From: DATATV01 sp035551355
Lineage (GTDB): Bacteria; Actinomycetota; Actinomycetes; Mycobacteriales; Pseudonocardiaceae
Assembly (NCBI GenBank): GCA_035551355.1
Contig: DASZNF010000044.1
Span: forward strand, 1-26,551
Direction of reading: 5' to 3'
Length of the DNA stretch: 26,551 nucleotides
The notes under the pieces: model-generated
Databases searched by the model: none
What the model was told of the DNA's origin: nothing
The model's input: only the letters and a program-made list of their open reading frames with translations
In this document: in pieces, positions 1 through 7,407 of the stretch
Position numbering within the stretch: the first letter of the stretch is position 1
How the letters are laid out: each line of letters begins with the position of its first letter
Translations under genes and position numbers: made by a program

Positions 1-69
1 ATCATCACTCTCGAAGACCAACTCCACGAGGCCCAGCAACACAACGCCGAGCTGCATTCCTCCGACTGA
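1..69 (+). CDS. C-terminal end of an unrecognised protein (5' partial)
   Basis: Frame 1 is open from the window edge to a TGA at 67-69. It encodes 22 residues that are charged and Gln/Glu/His-rich with heptad-like leucines (LEDQLHEAQ), which suggests the end of a coiled coil. Such tails occur in small helper proteins beside tyrosine integrases and in transposase OrfA proteins, but too little is present to assign a family. A strong hairpin begins eight bases after the stop, which supports this being a real gene end. The product is unknown. Confidence 0.35.
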   Translation: MITLEDQLHEAQQHNAELHSSD

Positions 70-76
70 ACCCGCG

Positions 77-103
77 CGGTGTGCCGCCACCCGCGGCACA
101 CCG
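77..103 (+). terminator. Hairpin after the partial ORF, candidate terminator
   Basis: GGTGTGCCGC (78-87) and GCGGCACACC (93-102) are exact inverted complements around a 5-nt loop, and C77-G103 adds an eleventh pair. There is no T-tract on either side. This is common for actinobacterial terminators, which often lack one. It starts eight bases after the stop codon at 67-69. Confidence 0.55.
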
Positions 104-337
104 GGCACCGGGCGGAGGTTGATCAATGGCCAGAGCCTGGCCGCGACCGCCCGGATCAACGGGCTGGAAAACGACCTCCCCTTGCTGGACGTCCAAGCGG
201 GTGCACGTAATGGTGACCACTCAACGACAGCAGGTGGCAATCTCCTGGCGGACTGCGTCCCGCGCAGGCGAGGGTGATCAACAGTGTCTCGCGTCCGCTG
301 CGAGATCCCATTTCTGCCGCCGTTGCCAGGGTTTCGT
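104..337. other. Non-coding or decayed stretch without a convincing gene
   Basis: The open frames here are short and lack ribosome-binding sites and family motifs. One plus-strand frame (about 115-273) reads as a short helical peptide resembling the coiled-coil style of the preceding ORF end, so this may be decayed mobile-element DNA. That is weak inference. Confidence 0.3.
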
Positions 338-797
338 TCAGGAACGTTGGTCGCGCAGGGCGTAGCGGACCGCGTCGACACGGGAGTGGAAACCGGCTTT
401 GGCGAACAGATTGTTGATGTGCGTTTTCACCGTAGCCTCGCTGATCACCAGTTTCGACGCGATCTCCGGGTTGCGCAGGCCCTCACCGATCAAACCGAGG
501 ATCTCGCGTTCTCGCGCGGTCAGGTCGGCGCCCTGGCCCCCGGGCGGCGGGACCGGCGTGGGTCGCGCGGCCAGGGCGAGCAGGCGGCGCTGCACCTCGG
601 GAGCGAGCACGGTCTGGCCCTGGGCGGCGGTGCGCACGGCATGCAGGATCGTGCTGCGGTCGGCGTCCTTGGTCAGGTAGCCGCTCGGTCGCCACCACGG
701 TCACGTCCTCGGCGAGGTCGAGCATGACCGCGAACGCTTCGCGGACGGTCGTCTGGTCGTCGGCGACGACCAGGGTGATCGCGCGGTCCTCGGTCAT
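338..797 (-). pseudogene. NarL/LuxR-type response regulator, disrupted by an internal deletion with frameshift
   Basis: The start (ATG 797-795) overlaps the kinase stop by ATGA. The first residues (ITLVVADDQTTVREAFAVML) are a normal receiver N-terminus with the acidic DD pair. After about residue 36 (VVATE) the frame changes. In the next frame homology resumes at GYLTKDADRSTILHAV, which is the end of a receiver domain. A complete LuxR helix-turn-helix follows (LTAREREILGLI, EATVKTHINNLFAKAG). About 60 residues are therefore missing, including the phospho-acceptor Asp (LMDLRMP-type motif) and the conserved Thr/Ser. The junction is at about 681-690. The receiver cannot work. A GTG near 637 could at most give an isolated DNA-binding domain. 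A sequencing or assembly error could explain a frameshift but not the missing domain core. Confidence 0.85.
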
Positions 798-1954
798 CGG
801 GACAGCTCCAGTTCCACAGTCCAACCGCCATCGGGTGTCGGTTCGGAGCGAAGGGTTCCACCGAGTCGCGTGACACGTTCACGCATGCCGATGAGGCCGA
901 CTCCGGTGCCGCCGGCCAGTTCGGCGCGCAGGGGCTCGGTCGCGGGTCCATTGTGGACGATCAGGGTGAGGTGATCGGCGGTGCAGGCCAGGCGCATGGC
1001 GCGGGTCGCGCCCGGCGCGTACTTGGCCGCGTTGGTCAGTGCCTCCTGCGCCGCCCGGACAATGGCGTGCGTGACCTCGGCGCCGACGGTGCCCGCCTCG
1101 CCGGTGATCGCGAAGTCGACCGCGCTGTGTTCGGCGAGTTGGTGCAGGGTGTCCGGCAGTGGCAGGGTGTCCTCGCGCAGCGCGTGCACGGCCCGCCGGG
1201 TCTCGCCGATGCTGTCCACGGCGAGCGCCCTGGCTCTGCGAATGGCCGCGGTCGACTCCTCCTCGCGGCCGCTGTCGCGCAGCGCGTCGGCCATGTCCAG
1301 TTGCAGCGCGATGCCGGACAGCGAGTGGCCGAGTACGTCGTGGATCTCGCGGGCGATGCGGCCGCGTTCGAGCAACGCCGCCTCGCGCGCCTCGGACGCC
1401 GTGGCGCGTTGGGCTTCCTCGGCGGCGAGTTGGGCGCTGCGCAGGGCATCGCGTCGATCCCGATTGGATATTCCGATGTAGACGGGCAGGGCGATGGTCA
1501 GCGTCACCCACAATGGCCACTGCGACACGGTGGGCGCGAGCAGCCCGGCGAGCCAGGTCGCGCCGGCCGCGGCGAGCGCACCGGCCACGGCGACGCCGAC
1601 GGCGGCCCTGCGGGAGGCGAGCTTTCCGCCCGCTGACGATGCGGCGACGTACGGGAACAACGCCGCGGTCGTCGTCTGGTGCGCGAGAGGCAACAGCAGC
1701 GAGGCGAGCAGCATGGTGGCGGTCATCGCGGCGAGCTGTTGGCGGCCGCTCAGCCGCGTCCACGGGAACAGCGCGCCGACCGCGGCGATCGAGACGAGGA
1801 TGAACAGCGGCAGCGCCACCTGCGGGTACAGGATGGCACTGTAGGGCCACCGGGCGATCGTGCCGGCGATCATGACGAGCGCGAGGAACGGCCTGATCAG
1901 TTCGTCCTGGAAACGTTCGGGTCGAGCCGCCGCCCGCTGTTCCGTCGTGTTCAT
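794..1954 (-). CDS. Sensor histidine kinase, NarL/DesK type (HisKA_3 + HATPase_c)
   Basis: This is a membrane sensor kinase of 386 aa that autophosphorylates on His and would normally pass phosphate to the adjacent NarL-type regulator. The first ~160 residues are hydrophobic, with about five or six membrane segments and no clear extracytoplasmic domain. A short coiled linker rich in Ala/Glu follows. The HisKA_3 H-box REIHDVLGHSLSGI has the phospho-acceptor at about His205, with the DxxGHxLsg pattern typical of this class. The ATPase N-box (AAQEALTNAAKYA, about 302-314) and G-box (GTGVGLIGMRERV, about 349-361) are intact. An in-frame GTG at 1990 would add 12 residues; neither start has a strong ribosome-binding site. 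It overlaps the regulator by ATGA, but that partner is broken, so the kinase is an orphan here. The ligand is unknown. Confidence 0.9.
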   Translation of the reverse strand: MNTTEQRAAARPERFQDELIRPFLALVMIAGTIARWPYSAILYPQVALPLFILVSIAAVGALFPWTRLSGRQQLAAMTATMLLASLLLPLAHQTTTAALFPYVAASSAGGKLASRRAAVGVAVAGALAAAGATWLAGLLAPTVSQWPLWVTLTIALPVYIGISNRDRRDALRSAQLAAEEAQRATASEAREAALLERGRIAREIHDVLGHSLSGIALQLDMADALRDSGREEESTAAIRRARALAVDSIGETRRAVHALREDTLPLPDTLHQLAEHSAVDFAITGEAGTVGAEVTHAIVRAAQEALTNAAKYAPGATRAMRLACTADHLTLIVHNGPATEPLRAELAGGTGVGLIGMRERVTRLGGTLRSEPTPDGGWTVELELSR

Positions 1955-2030
1955 GGTGCTGGGATTCCGATCGTCGTCAACGGCGGTCACGAAGCCGGTC
2001 GGATCGAGTGTTCCATCCGGAGATCCCGCA

Positions 2031-2594
2031 TCAGTCGTACGGGTCGCCGTCCCGGTCGGCCATCCTGCGTCGCACGTTGTCCAGGAACGGGGACATCTGG
2101 TGCGGGGCGCCGTCCTGGCCCCTGGACCACATCACCGGTTGATCGTGGCGCAGTGCGCGGTAGAGCACGACGAGACCTTCGGCGAGGATGCCGATCCCGA
2201 TGGTGAGCAGCAGGCTGTTGCTGACCGCGCCCGCGTCCTTCGGGTCGATCGCGCCGAGCGTGAGGTTCGCGCCGAACTTGATCGCCAGGTTGACCACCCA
2301 CAGCACGACCGTGACCGCGGTGTAGCGGATGAAGGTGAGTCCGTCGCGCTGGTAGATGCGCACGCTCACGCCGCGCAGCGCACCGAGGACGACGCTGATC
2401 GCGCCGGTGGCGACCAGGAACAGCAGCGACAGCGGCGTCTTCACCACCCCGGACACGTCGGACAGGCCGATCAGGGTCAGCACGGCCGGCAGCACCAGCA
2501 TCCGCTTGGCCTGCGCCGGCTCTCCCATGACGCGCCGGAGCAGCAGATACCCGACCGCGGCCAGGATCAACACGATCTCAACAGGACCGCTCAT
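2031..2594 (-). CDS. Small integral membrane protein, DUF1453/CcdC-like
   Basis: The 187-aa protein has about four or five hydrophobic segments. They include an N-terminal segment with LILAAVGYLLLRRVMGEPAQ, the stretch PAVLTLIGLSDVSGV, and later TAVTVVLWVVNLAIKFGANL. The tail is charged and cytoplasmic (RRRMADRDGDPYD). The N-terminal helix followed by a basic loop and the central GA-rich helices resemble DUF1453/CcdC-like proteins, whose function is poorly defined. The start is set by a GGAGG eight bases before ATG 2594. The upstream GTG at 2609 lies inside that ribosome-binding site and is rejected. The gene is 76 bp upstream of the kinase start in the same direction, so the kinase may be co-transcribed and sense a membrane condition linked to it. 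Confidence 0.7.
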   Translation of the reverse strand: MSGPVEIVLILAAVGYLLLRRVMGEPAQAKRMLVLPAVLTLIGLSDVSGVVKTPLSLLFLVATGAISVVLGALRGVSVRIYQRDGLTFIRYTAVTVVLWVVNLAIKFGANLTLGAIDPKDAGAVSNSLLLTIGIGILAEGLVVLYRALRHDQPVMWSRGQDGAPHQMSPFLDNVRRRMADRDGDPYD

Positions 2595-2763
2595 CTCGAC
2601 TACCTCCACCAGATGTCGTTGCGATGCCAGAAAATAACGGCTGAGCAGGGCCGATGTCGTGCGGCGAGCGCTGTATCTCCGGGTGGAGAACCGTCTGCAC
2701 CCGGGTGGACGCCGGCCCGCCGAGCCGGGGCATGACCAGTGCCACGCCGATCAGCACCATCAC
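2578..2763 (-). CDS. Possible small translationally coupled ORF (61 aa)
   Basis: A GTG at 2763-2761 overlaps the stop of the upstream membrane-protein gene (GTGA), as in translational coupling. The product begins with a short hydrophobic stretch (MMVLIGVALVMPRLGG) and then becomes featureless. It overlaps the start of the DUF1453-like gene by 17 bp. It matches no family I know. It may be a real small protein, the remains of a longer gene, or chance. Confidence 0.22.
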   Translation of the reverse strand: MMVLIGVALVMPRLGGPASTRVQTVLHPEIQRSPHDIGPAQPLFSGIATTSGGGSRDERSC

Positions 2764-3347
2764 TCACCGACCGCTGGGAGGGTCTGGGTGGTCGCGTCGG
2801 CGGCGGCAGCAGCGGCGCGGGCTGCCTTGACGTAGAAGTGGGTGAAGCTCGCCGGGACGCCGAATCCGAGGATCTGCACGATGATGCGGGGCAGTGTGCT
2901 GGCGTTGGTGGCCTCGCAGAGGAAGGTGGCGACCGCGCTGACCGCGAAGCTGCTGGCCCAGACGGCGGCGACCACGGTGCTGCGGTGGTGGAACGCGGCG
3001 GTCTGCCAGATCTGCGGTGCGGTGCGGCGCTTGGCGATGCCCAGCGTGAACGGTTGGCGTACCAGCAGGCTGACTCCGGCGATCAGTGCCAGCCAGGCCG
3101 AGGACAGTCCGCTTTCGTAGGTTTGCAGCGGGGAGTGCGGAGCGGCGAAGGCGACCACGGTCAGTACGCCGAAGAAGGCGATGGTGCCGAAGTCCAGGAT
3201 CTGTGCGTCCGCGGTCACGCCGGCCCGGCGGTCCTTCGCCATGAAGAACACGCTCGTAGCCAGTGCGATCAGCGCCGCCCACTGCCAGGCGACACTCGAC
3301 ACCACGGCGAACACGATCCAGGGGAGAAAGCCTCGCAGGTAGCTCAC
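2760..3347 (-). CDS. Integral membrane protein of unknown function (195 aa)
   Basis: This GTG-start gene has AAAGGAA eight bases upstream. The protein has about five transmembrane segments. They include GFLPWIVFAVVSSVAWQW, WAALIALATSVFFMAK, ILDFGTIAFFGVLTVVAFAA, a central segment around SAWLALIAGVSLLVRQPF, and a segment around STVVAAVWASSFAVSAV. The central loop QPFTLGIAKRRTAPQIW is basic and conserved-looking. The C-terminus is a short Ala-rich amphipathic tail. I do not recognise the family with confidence; the layout recalls small intracellular-septation/VC0807-like membrane proteins. It heads a minus-strand set with the DUF1453-like gene and the kinase, so all may act at the membrane together. 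Confidence 0.65.
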   Translation of the reverse strand: MSYLRGFLPWIVFAVVSSVAWQWAALIALATSVFFMAKDRRAGVTADAQILDFGTIAFFGVLTVVAFAAPHSPLQTYESGLSSAWLALIAGVSLLVRQPFTLGIAKRRTAPQIWQTAAFHHRSTVVAAVWASSFAVSAVATFLCEATNASTLPRIIVQILGFGVPASFTHFYVKAARAAAAAADATTQTLPAVGE

Positions 3348-3582
3348 GACAGCCGTTCCTTTCGCTCAATACGAATTTCGGGATTTGGTGGGGATTTGTT
3401 GTTGCCGATGAAGTTACGACGTCGGCAGCGGATTGTCCTGCGGCGCCGGCCGTATTCCGGGTGGAGAAATTTCTCCCCCCGGAGTACACCCCCGGTTCCA
3501 CGACAGCCGACCGGCGCAGGTCATAGTCTCGGCGGAGACGCCGTCCAGCCGCGTCGAGTCAGCGTGAGAATGCGAGGTTGTC
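3348..3582. promoter_or_regulatory. Divergent promoter region between the membrane-protein genes and the ferredoxin-P450 operon
   Basis: This 235-bp region separates two divergent transcription units and holds no plausible gene. Its main structure is the palindrome at 3463-3476 (separate entry). Ribosome-binding sites are visible on both sides: GAGG before GTG 3583 and AAAGGAA before GTG 3347. No clear -35/-10 pair could be fixed. Confidence 0.5.
3459..3480. repeat. Perfect 14-bp palindrome, extended to 22 bp with one mismatch
   Basis: GGAGAAATTTCTCC (3463-3476) is a perfect dyad. GGG (3459-3461) and CCC (3478-3480) extend it across one mismatched position. It lies about 107 bp before the ferredoxin start, in the divergent promoter region, so it is a candidate operator for the P450 operon or the membrane genes. 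No regulator is encoded immediately beside it. Confidence 0.45.
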
Positions 3583-3810
3583 GTGCGTATTGTTGTCGAC
3601 CTGAATCGCTGCCAGAGTTATGGGCAGTGTGTTTTCGCCGCGCCGGAGGTGTTTCGTTTCCGAGGCGATGAATCACTGGAGTACGACCACGTGCCCGGGG
3701 TGGCCTCGGACGCGGCGGTGCGCCGCGCCGCGCTGGCCTGCCCGGTGCAGGCGATCACCCTCGGCGCGGCCACCGAGGAGATCCCGCTGGCCGAGGCGGC
3801 GCACCGATGA
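3583..3810 (+). CDS. Small 3Fe-4S ferredoxin, P450 redox partner
   Basis: The 75-aa electron carrier starts with VDLNRCQSYGQCVFAAPEVF. The cluster ligands are Cys10 and Cys16 (C-x5-C) and Cys53 in the ACPVQAI motif. The position that carries a fourth Cys in 4Fe-4S ferredoxins is Tyr13, so a 3Fe-4S cluster is expected. Ferredoxins of this size beside actinobacterial P450s carry electrons from a flavoprotein reductase to the haem. GTG 3583 follows a GAGG ribosome-binding site. The stop overlaps the reductase ATG (ATGA), so translation is coupled. The role as partner of the P450 below is inferred from the operon. Confidence 0.92.
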   Translation: MRIVVDLNRCQSYGQCVFAAPEVFRFRGDESLEYDHVPGVASDAAVRRAALACPVQAITLGAATEEIPLAEAAHR

Positions 3811-5207
3811 GCGAGCTTGCGAGCGAATCAATGACGCGGCGCGCCTCCGCCGCTGACCGGGTGGTCATCGTGGGCGCGTCGCTGGCCGGCCTGCGCACTG
3901 CCGAGGCGTTGCGCCAGGCCGGATTCGGCGGCCGGCTGACGCTGATCGGTGACGAGCCGCACGAGCCCTACGACCGACCGCCGCTGTCCAAGACCGTGCT
4001 GTCCGGCTGGCTGGGCACCGATCAGGTGCTGCTGCCCAGAATCCGCGACCTGCACGCCGAATGGCTGTTGGGTGTGCCCGCGACCGGACTGGACCTGGCC
4101 GCGCGGGAGGTGCGGCTGGCCGATGGCCGCGCGGTCGGGTTCGACCGGGTGGTGATCGCGACCGGCGCCGGTGCCCGCCCGTGGTCGGATCCGGCCGAGG
4201 CCGCGCTGCGCGGCGTGCACCTGCTGCGCGGTCGTGACGACGCGGACCTGCTGCGCGCCGACCTGACCGAGCTGGCCGAACCGACCGAGTCGGGGGACGG
4301 TCGGGTGCTGGTGATCGGCGGCGGTTTCACCGGTTCCGAGGTCGCGTCCAGCTGTCGGAACCTGGGCCTGTCGGTCACCGTGACACAGCGCGGGACTGCG
4401 CCGCTGGCCAGTGCGCTGGGTGGGTTGGTCGGCTCCGTGATCGGCATGCGGCAGCGGGCGCGCGGCATCGACCTGCGGTTGCGCACCACCGTGCGCCGCC
4501 TGGAGGGGGACGCGTCCGGTCGGTTGCGCCGAGCCTGGCTGTCCGATGGGACGGCGTTGGACGCGCGGGTCGCGGTGGTGGCTGCCGGCTCGGTGCGCAA
4601 CACCGGGTGGCTGCGCGGCAGCGGCCTGGTAGCCGGCGAACAGGGCGTGTCGTGTGACGCGGCGTGCCGCGCGCTGGACGCCAGGGACACGGTGGTGGAC
4701 GGCGTGTACGTGGCCGGCGATGTGGCCCGGTGGCGGCATCCCCGGTTCGACACCGGCCCGGTTTCCTTCGAGCACTGGGGAAACGCGATCGAGCAGGCGC
4801 AGACCGTCGCGCACAACATGATGTCCGAGGAGATCCGGGAGAATGACGCGCTGCCGGCGTTCTGGTCCGACCAGTTCGGACTGAACATCAAGTCGGTCGG
4901 CATGCCCGCCATCGCCGACCAGGTGGTGCTCACCCAGGGCTCGTTCGAGCACGGCCCGTTCGTCGCCGCCTACGGCCTCGCCGGGGTGACCGTCGGCGCG
5001 GTCGCGGTCAACTCACCGCGCGTGCTGGACGGCTACGCCGCGCTGATCACCGAGCGGGCGCCGTTCCCGCCGGCCGTCAACGCCACGGACAGCCCCGCAA
5101 GCCTGGTTCCCGTCGACCCGAGAACCCCTTACCCGGCAACGGGTCTCGTCAACTCCACCGGCGCTCCCGTCGCCGCGCTCGCCTCCGTCCAGGAAGGAAA
5201 GTCATGA
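3807..5207 (+). CDS. FAD-dependent ferredoxin reductase, NAD(P)H:ferredoxin type
   Basis: This 466-aa flavoprotein transfers electrons from NAD(P)H to the ferredoxin. The first dinucleotide fold is VVIVGASLAGLRTAEAL (about 19-35), followed by the YDRPPLSK motif typical of putidaredoxin/rubredoxin reductases. The NAD(P)H fold VLVIGGGFTGSEVA lies at about 168-181, and the FAD-binding VYVAGDVARWRHP at about 301-313. The C-terminal reductase domain includes FWSDQFGLNIKSVG. The last ~50 residues are a Pro/Ala/Thr-rich tail beyond the usual ~400-aa family length, which is unusual. ATG 3807 overlaps the ferredoxin stop, and its own stop overlaps the P450 ATG (ATGA at 5204-5207). An internal ATG at 3831 has no ribosome-binding site. 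Confidence 0.93.
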   Translation: MSELASESMTRRASAADRVVIVGASLAGLRTAEALRQAGFGGRLTLIGDEPHEPYDRPPLSKTVLSGWLGTDQVLLPRIRDLHAEWLLGVPATGLDLAAREVRLADGRAVGFDRVVIATGAGARPWSDPAEAALRGVHLLRGRDDADLLRADLTELAEPTESGDGRVLVIGGGFTGSEVASSCRNLGLSVTVTQRGTAPLASALGGLVGSVIGMRQRARGIDLRLRTTVRRLEGDASGRLRRAWLSDGTALDARVAVVAAGSVRNTGWLRGSGLVAGEQGVSCDAACRALDARDTVVDGVYVAGDVARWRHPRFDTGPVSFEHWGNAIEQAQTVAHNMMSEEIRENDALPAFWSDQFGLNIKSVGMPAIADQVVLTQGSFEHGPFVAAYGLAGVTVGAVAVNSPRVLDGYAALITERAPFPPAVNATDSPASLVPVDPRTPYPATGLVNSTGAPVAALASVQEGKS

Positions 5208-6433
5208 CCGCAGCCACGAACTACCCCGGCGCCACCGCCTACCGCCAGATCCTCGACCAGGCCAACCGGCACAACCCCTACCCGTACTTCGCCGAGCTGA
5301 GCCGGGTGCCGATTCAGCGGCTGGACGCGGACAACTGGCTGGTCAGCAGCCACGAGGCGATCACCCGGCTGCTGCGCGATCCGAGGATGAGCGCGGAGGA
5401 CCGCGACATCGACACCACCGGCGCGCCGCTGGGCTCGGACGGCAAACCGGTCACCGGGCCGTTCCTGTTCCGCGACCCGCCGCACCACAACACGCTGCGC
5501 CAGCAGACCATGTACCAGTTCGCGCCGCGCATCATGGGCATGCGCCCGCGGATCGAGGCGCTGGTGACCGGGCTGCTGGACAGGCGGCTGGGCGACGGGC
5601 CGGGTCAACTGGACGTGGTGGCCGAACTGGCGTACCCGCTGCCGGTCGGGGTGATCTGCGAGCTGCTGGGCGTGCCGCCGGAGGACGAGCCGGTGTTCCA
5701 CTCGTTCGCCGGTCGGCTGACCAAGGCGCTGGACCCCGAGGAGACCCTGACCGAACAGGAGATCGCCGAGCTGGCGGTGACCCAGCGGGAGTGGCGTGCG
5801 TACCTGATGCCGATGATCGCGCGGCGCGGCGCGCACCCCGGCCCCGACCTGATCTCCGCCCTGCTCACCGATGGCGACCCGGCGACCCGGATGACCCTGG
5901 TGGAACTGGGCATCACGCTGGGCCTGCTGCTCATTGCCGGCCACGAGACCACGGTCAACCTGGTCGCCAACGGGACGCTGGCGCTGCTGCGCGATCCCGA
6001 GGCGCTGGCCAGGCTGCGCGCCGATCCGGAGCTGGCGCCGGCGGTGGTGGAGGAGGTGCTGCGCTACGACCCGCCGGTGCAACTGACCGGTCGTCGGGCC
6101 ACCGCCGACATCGAGGTGGACGGCCACACCGTCCGCGCCGGCGAGCATGTCTCGCTGCTGCTGGCCGCCGGCAACCGCGACCCCCGCCGGTTCGCCGACC
6201 CGGAGACGTTCTGGCCCGAGCGTCCGAACAACGCGCACCTGGCCTTCGGCGGCGGCGTGCACTACTGCTTCGGCGCCGCGCTGGCCCGGATGGAGGCACA
6301 GGCCGCGCTCACCGCCATCGCCACCCGCCTGGACAACCCGCGCCTGGTCGACGACCCGCCGCGCTACCGCCCCAACACCACCCTGCGCGGCCCGGCCGAA
6401 CTCCCCGTCGCCTACGACGCCCTCCGCCGCTGA
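5204..6433 (+). CDS. Cytochrome P450 monooxygenase (class I, bacterial)
   Basis: The 409-aa soluble P450 has all hallmark motifs. AGHETT (245-250) in the I-helix provides the acid/alcohol pair for oxygen activation. The K-helix ExxR is Glu284-Arg287 in EEVLRYDPPVQ. FGGGVHYCFGAALAR contains the haem-ligating Cys355. DPPHHNTLR (91-99) is the usual C-helix haem propionate contact. Length and order match CYP105/107-like actinobacterial enzymes, but a subfamily cannot be set by eye. AGGAAGGA precedes the ATG. It is the last gene of the ferredoxin-reductase-P450 operon, which supplies a complete electron chain. The substrate is unknown; neighbouring genes give no biosynthetic context. Confidence 0.96.
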   Translation: MTAATNYPGATAYRQILDQANRHNPYPYFAELSRVPIQRLDADNWLVSSHEAITRLLRDPRMSAEDRDIDTTGAPLGSDGKPVTGPFLFRDPPHHNTLRQQTMYQFAPRIMGMRPRIEALVTGLLDRRLGDGPGQLDVVAELAYPLPVGVICELLGVPPEDEPVFHSFAGRLTKALDPEETLTEQEIAELAVTQREWRAYLMPMIARRGAHPGPDLISALLTDGDPATRMTLVELGITLGLLLIAGHETTVNLVANGTLALLRDPEALARLRADPELAPAVVEEVLRYDPPVQLTGRRATADIEVDGHTVRAGEHVSLLLAAGNRDPRRFADPETFWPERPNNAHLAFGGGVHYCFGAALARMEAQAALTAIATRLDNPRLVDDPPRYRPNTTLRGPAELPVAYDALRR

Positions 6434-6450
6434 CCTCGGTGGGCACGCGG

Positions 6451-6513
6451 CGATCACCGTGGCCGCCAGCCGACTGTGGTGCTGCCGAGGTGTCGGTGGC
6501 GGCCAGGTGACCG
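6451..6513. terminator. Large inverted repeat between convergent genes, bidirectional terminator
   Basis: The left arm (6451-6474) and right arm (6492-6513) are near-complete inverted complements around GGCCGCCA/TGGCGGCC, with small indels at two places and a 17-nt loop. It begins 18 bp after the P450 stop and ends 5 bp before the stop of the opposing lipoprotein gene. This is the expected site for a terminator serving both strands. Confidence 0.7.
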
Positions 6514-6518
6514 TGCGT

Positions 6519-7304
6519 TCAGTCGTTGGCGCCGACGACCTGGAAGTCCTGGTTGACGAAGACGTGGTGTGGCCAGCTGACACCGATGTTGTGGACCTCG
6601 TACTCGCCGTTGCTCAGCTGCACGACGCGGTCGACGATGCCCCCCGGATAGACCGCCAGCGCAGCCGCCGTCGCCTTGTTCGCCGCCGTTCCACTGACGA
6701 TCGTCCCGGACCCCTGGTTGTAGTCCGCCGGGATCTGACCGACCGTCTTCGACGTGCTCGTCGACGAACTCGGTGCGCCGCTCTGGAAGGGCACCACCGC
6801 CGAGGAACCCGCGGACGCGCTGCCGGTCGGTTGCACGGTGACCTGCGTGGCCGTGATGGTCGTATTGTCGTCCGTCCCCAGCACGAGGACGGATTCGCCG
6901 CTTGTCACGGCACTGGCCACGGCCGAGTTGGTCCCGTTCAGGTAAGTCGTCGCGGACGTCTCCTTGATGGTCACCTTCTGCCCCGATGCTGTCGACAGCG
7001 TGAAGCCCGTGGTGGACACGTCGCTGACTGTGCCGACCGATCCTCCTGCGGCCGGTCCCGACCGAGCATTGGCTCCCCCGCTGGGCTTGCCGTGCCCCGC
7101 TGGCGCCGACGAGGACGTAGCGGTCGACGAAGAGGAGGTGGCCGTTGTCGAAGAGGACGTGGCGGCGCAGCCGGCAACTCCGACCACCGCGGACATCAGT
7201 GCGGCGGCCAGTATCCATCGGCCTTTCCGGTTCGACAGCGGTCGCCGCGCACCTGGCCGGCCAACCTGCTCGGCCGGCGAGCTTGTCCGGTCGTGATCTT
7301 CCAT
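6519..7304 (-). CDS. Secreted lipoprotein with DUF5666-like and PepSY-like regions
   Basis: The 261-aa precursor has a basic stretch (SNRKGRW), a hydrophobic segment and lipobox VAGC with Cys46, so it is probably lipidated and anchored outside the membrane. A Ser/Thr-rich linker follows. A beta-rich segment (GTVSDVSTTGFTLST, then QKVTIKETSATTYLNG, about 90-140) resembles DUF5666. The C-terminal ~50 residues (ANKATAAALAVYPGGIVDRV, then YEVHNIGVSWPHHVFV) resemble a PepSY unit. AAGGG lies seven bases before the ATG. The role is unknown. A palindrome related to the FadR-type operators lies just upstream (7321-7335), which suggests shared control with the neighbouring metabolic locus. Confidence 0.75.
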   Translation of the reverse strand: MEDHDRTSSPAEQVGRPGARRPLSNRKGRWILAAALMSAVVGVAGCAATSSSTTATSSSSTATSSSAPAGHGKPSGGANARSGPAAGGSVGTVSDVSTTGFTLSTASGQKVTIKETSATTYLNGTNSAVASAVTSGESVLVLGTDDNTTITATQVTVQPTGSASAGSSAVVPFQSGAPSSSTSTSKTVGQIPADYNQGSGTIVSGTAANKATAAALAVYPGGIVDRVVQLSNGEYEVHNIGVSWPHHVFVNQDFQVVGAND

Positions 7305-7320
7305 GACAGCCCTTCTTCCT

Positions 7321-7335
7321 ACTTAGGTACTAGGT
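7321..7335. promoter_or_regulatory. Operator-like palindrome before the lipoprotein gene
   Basis: ACTTAGGTACTAGGT has 6-bp arms with one mismatch around a 3-bp centre. This is the same geometry as the two FadR-type sites at 8284-8298 and 8367-8381 (ACCTAC-N3-GTAGGT), with C/G swapped at the inner arm position. It lies 17-31 bp upstream of the lipoprotein ATG, close to where RNA polymerase would start. Control by the FadR-type regulator is inference. Confidence 0.45.
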
Positions 7336-7407
7336 AGCTAAGGAAGATAGTGGCAACCCGGCCTGTGCCGTCCCTGTGCGATTCCTGTGCTGACGCCGTG
7401 CTTGCGT

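Noticed and set aside
5129..6583. 484-codon minus-strand frame opposite the P450 gene
   Set aside because: Its composition is that of a shadow frame, and the P450 on the other strand has every catalytic motif.
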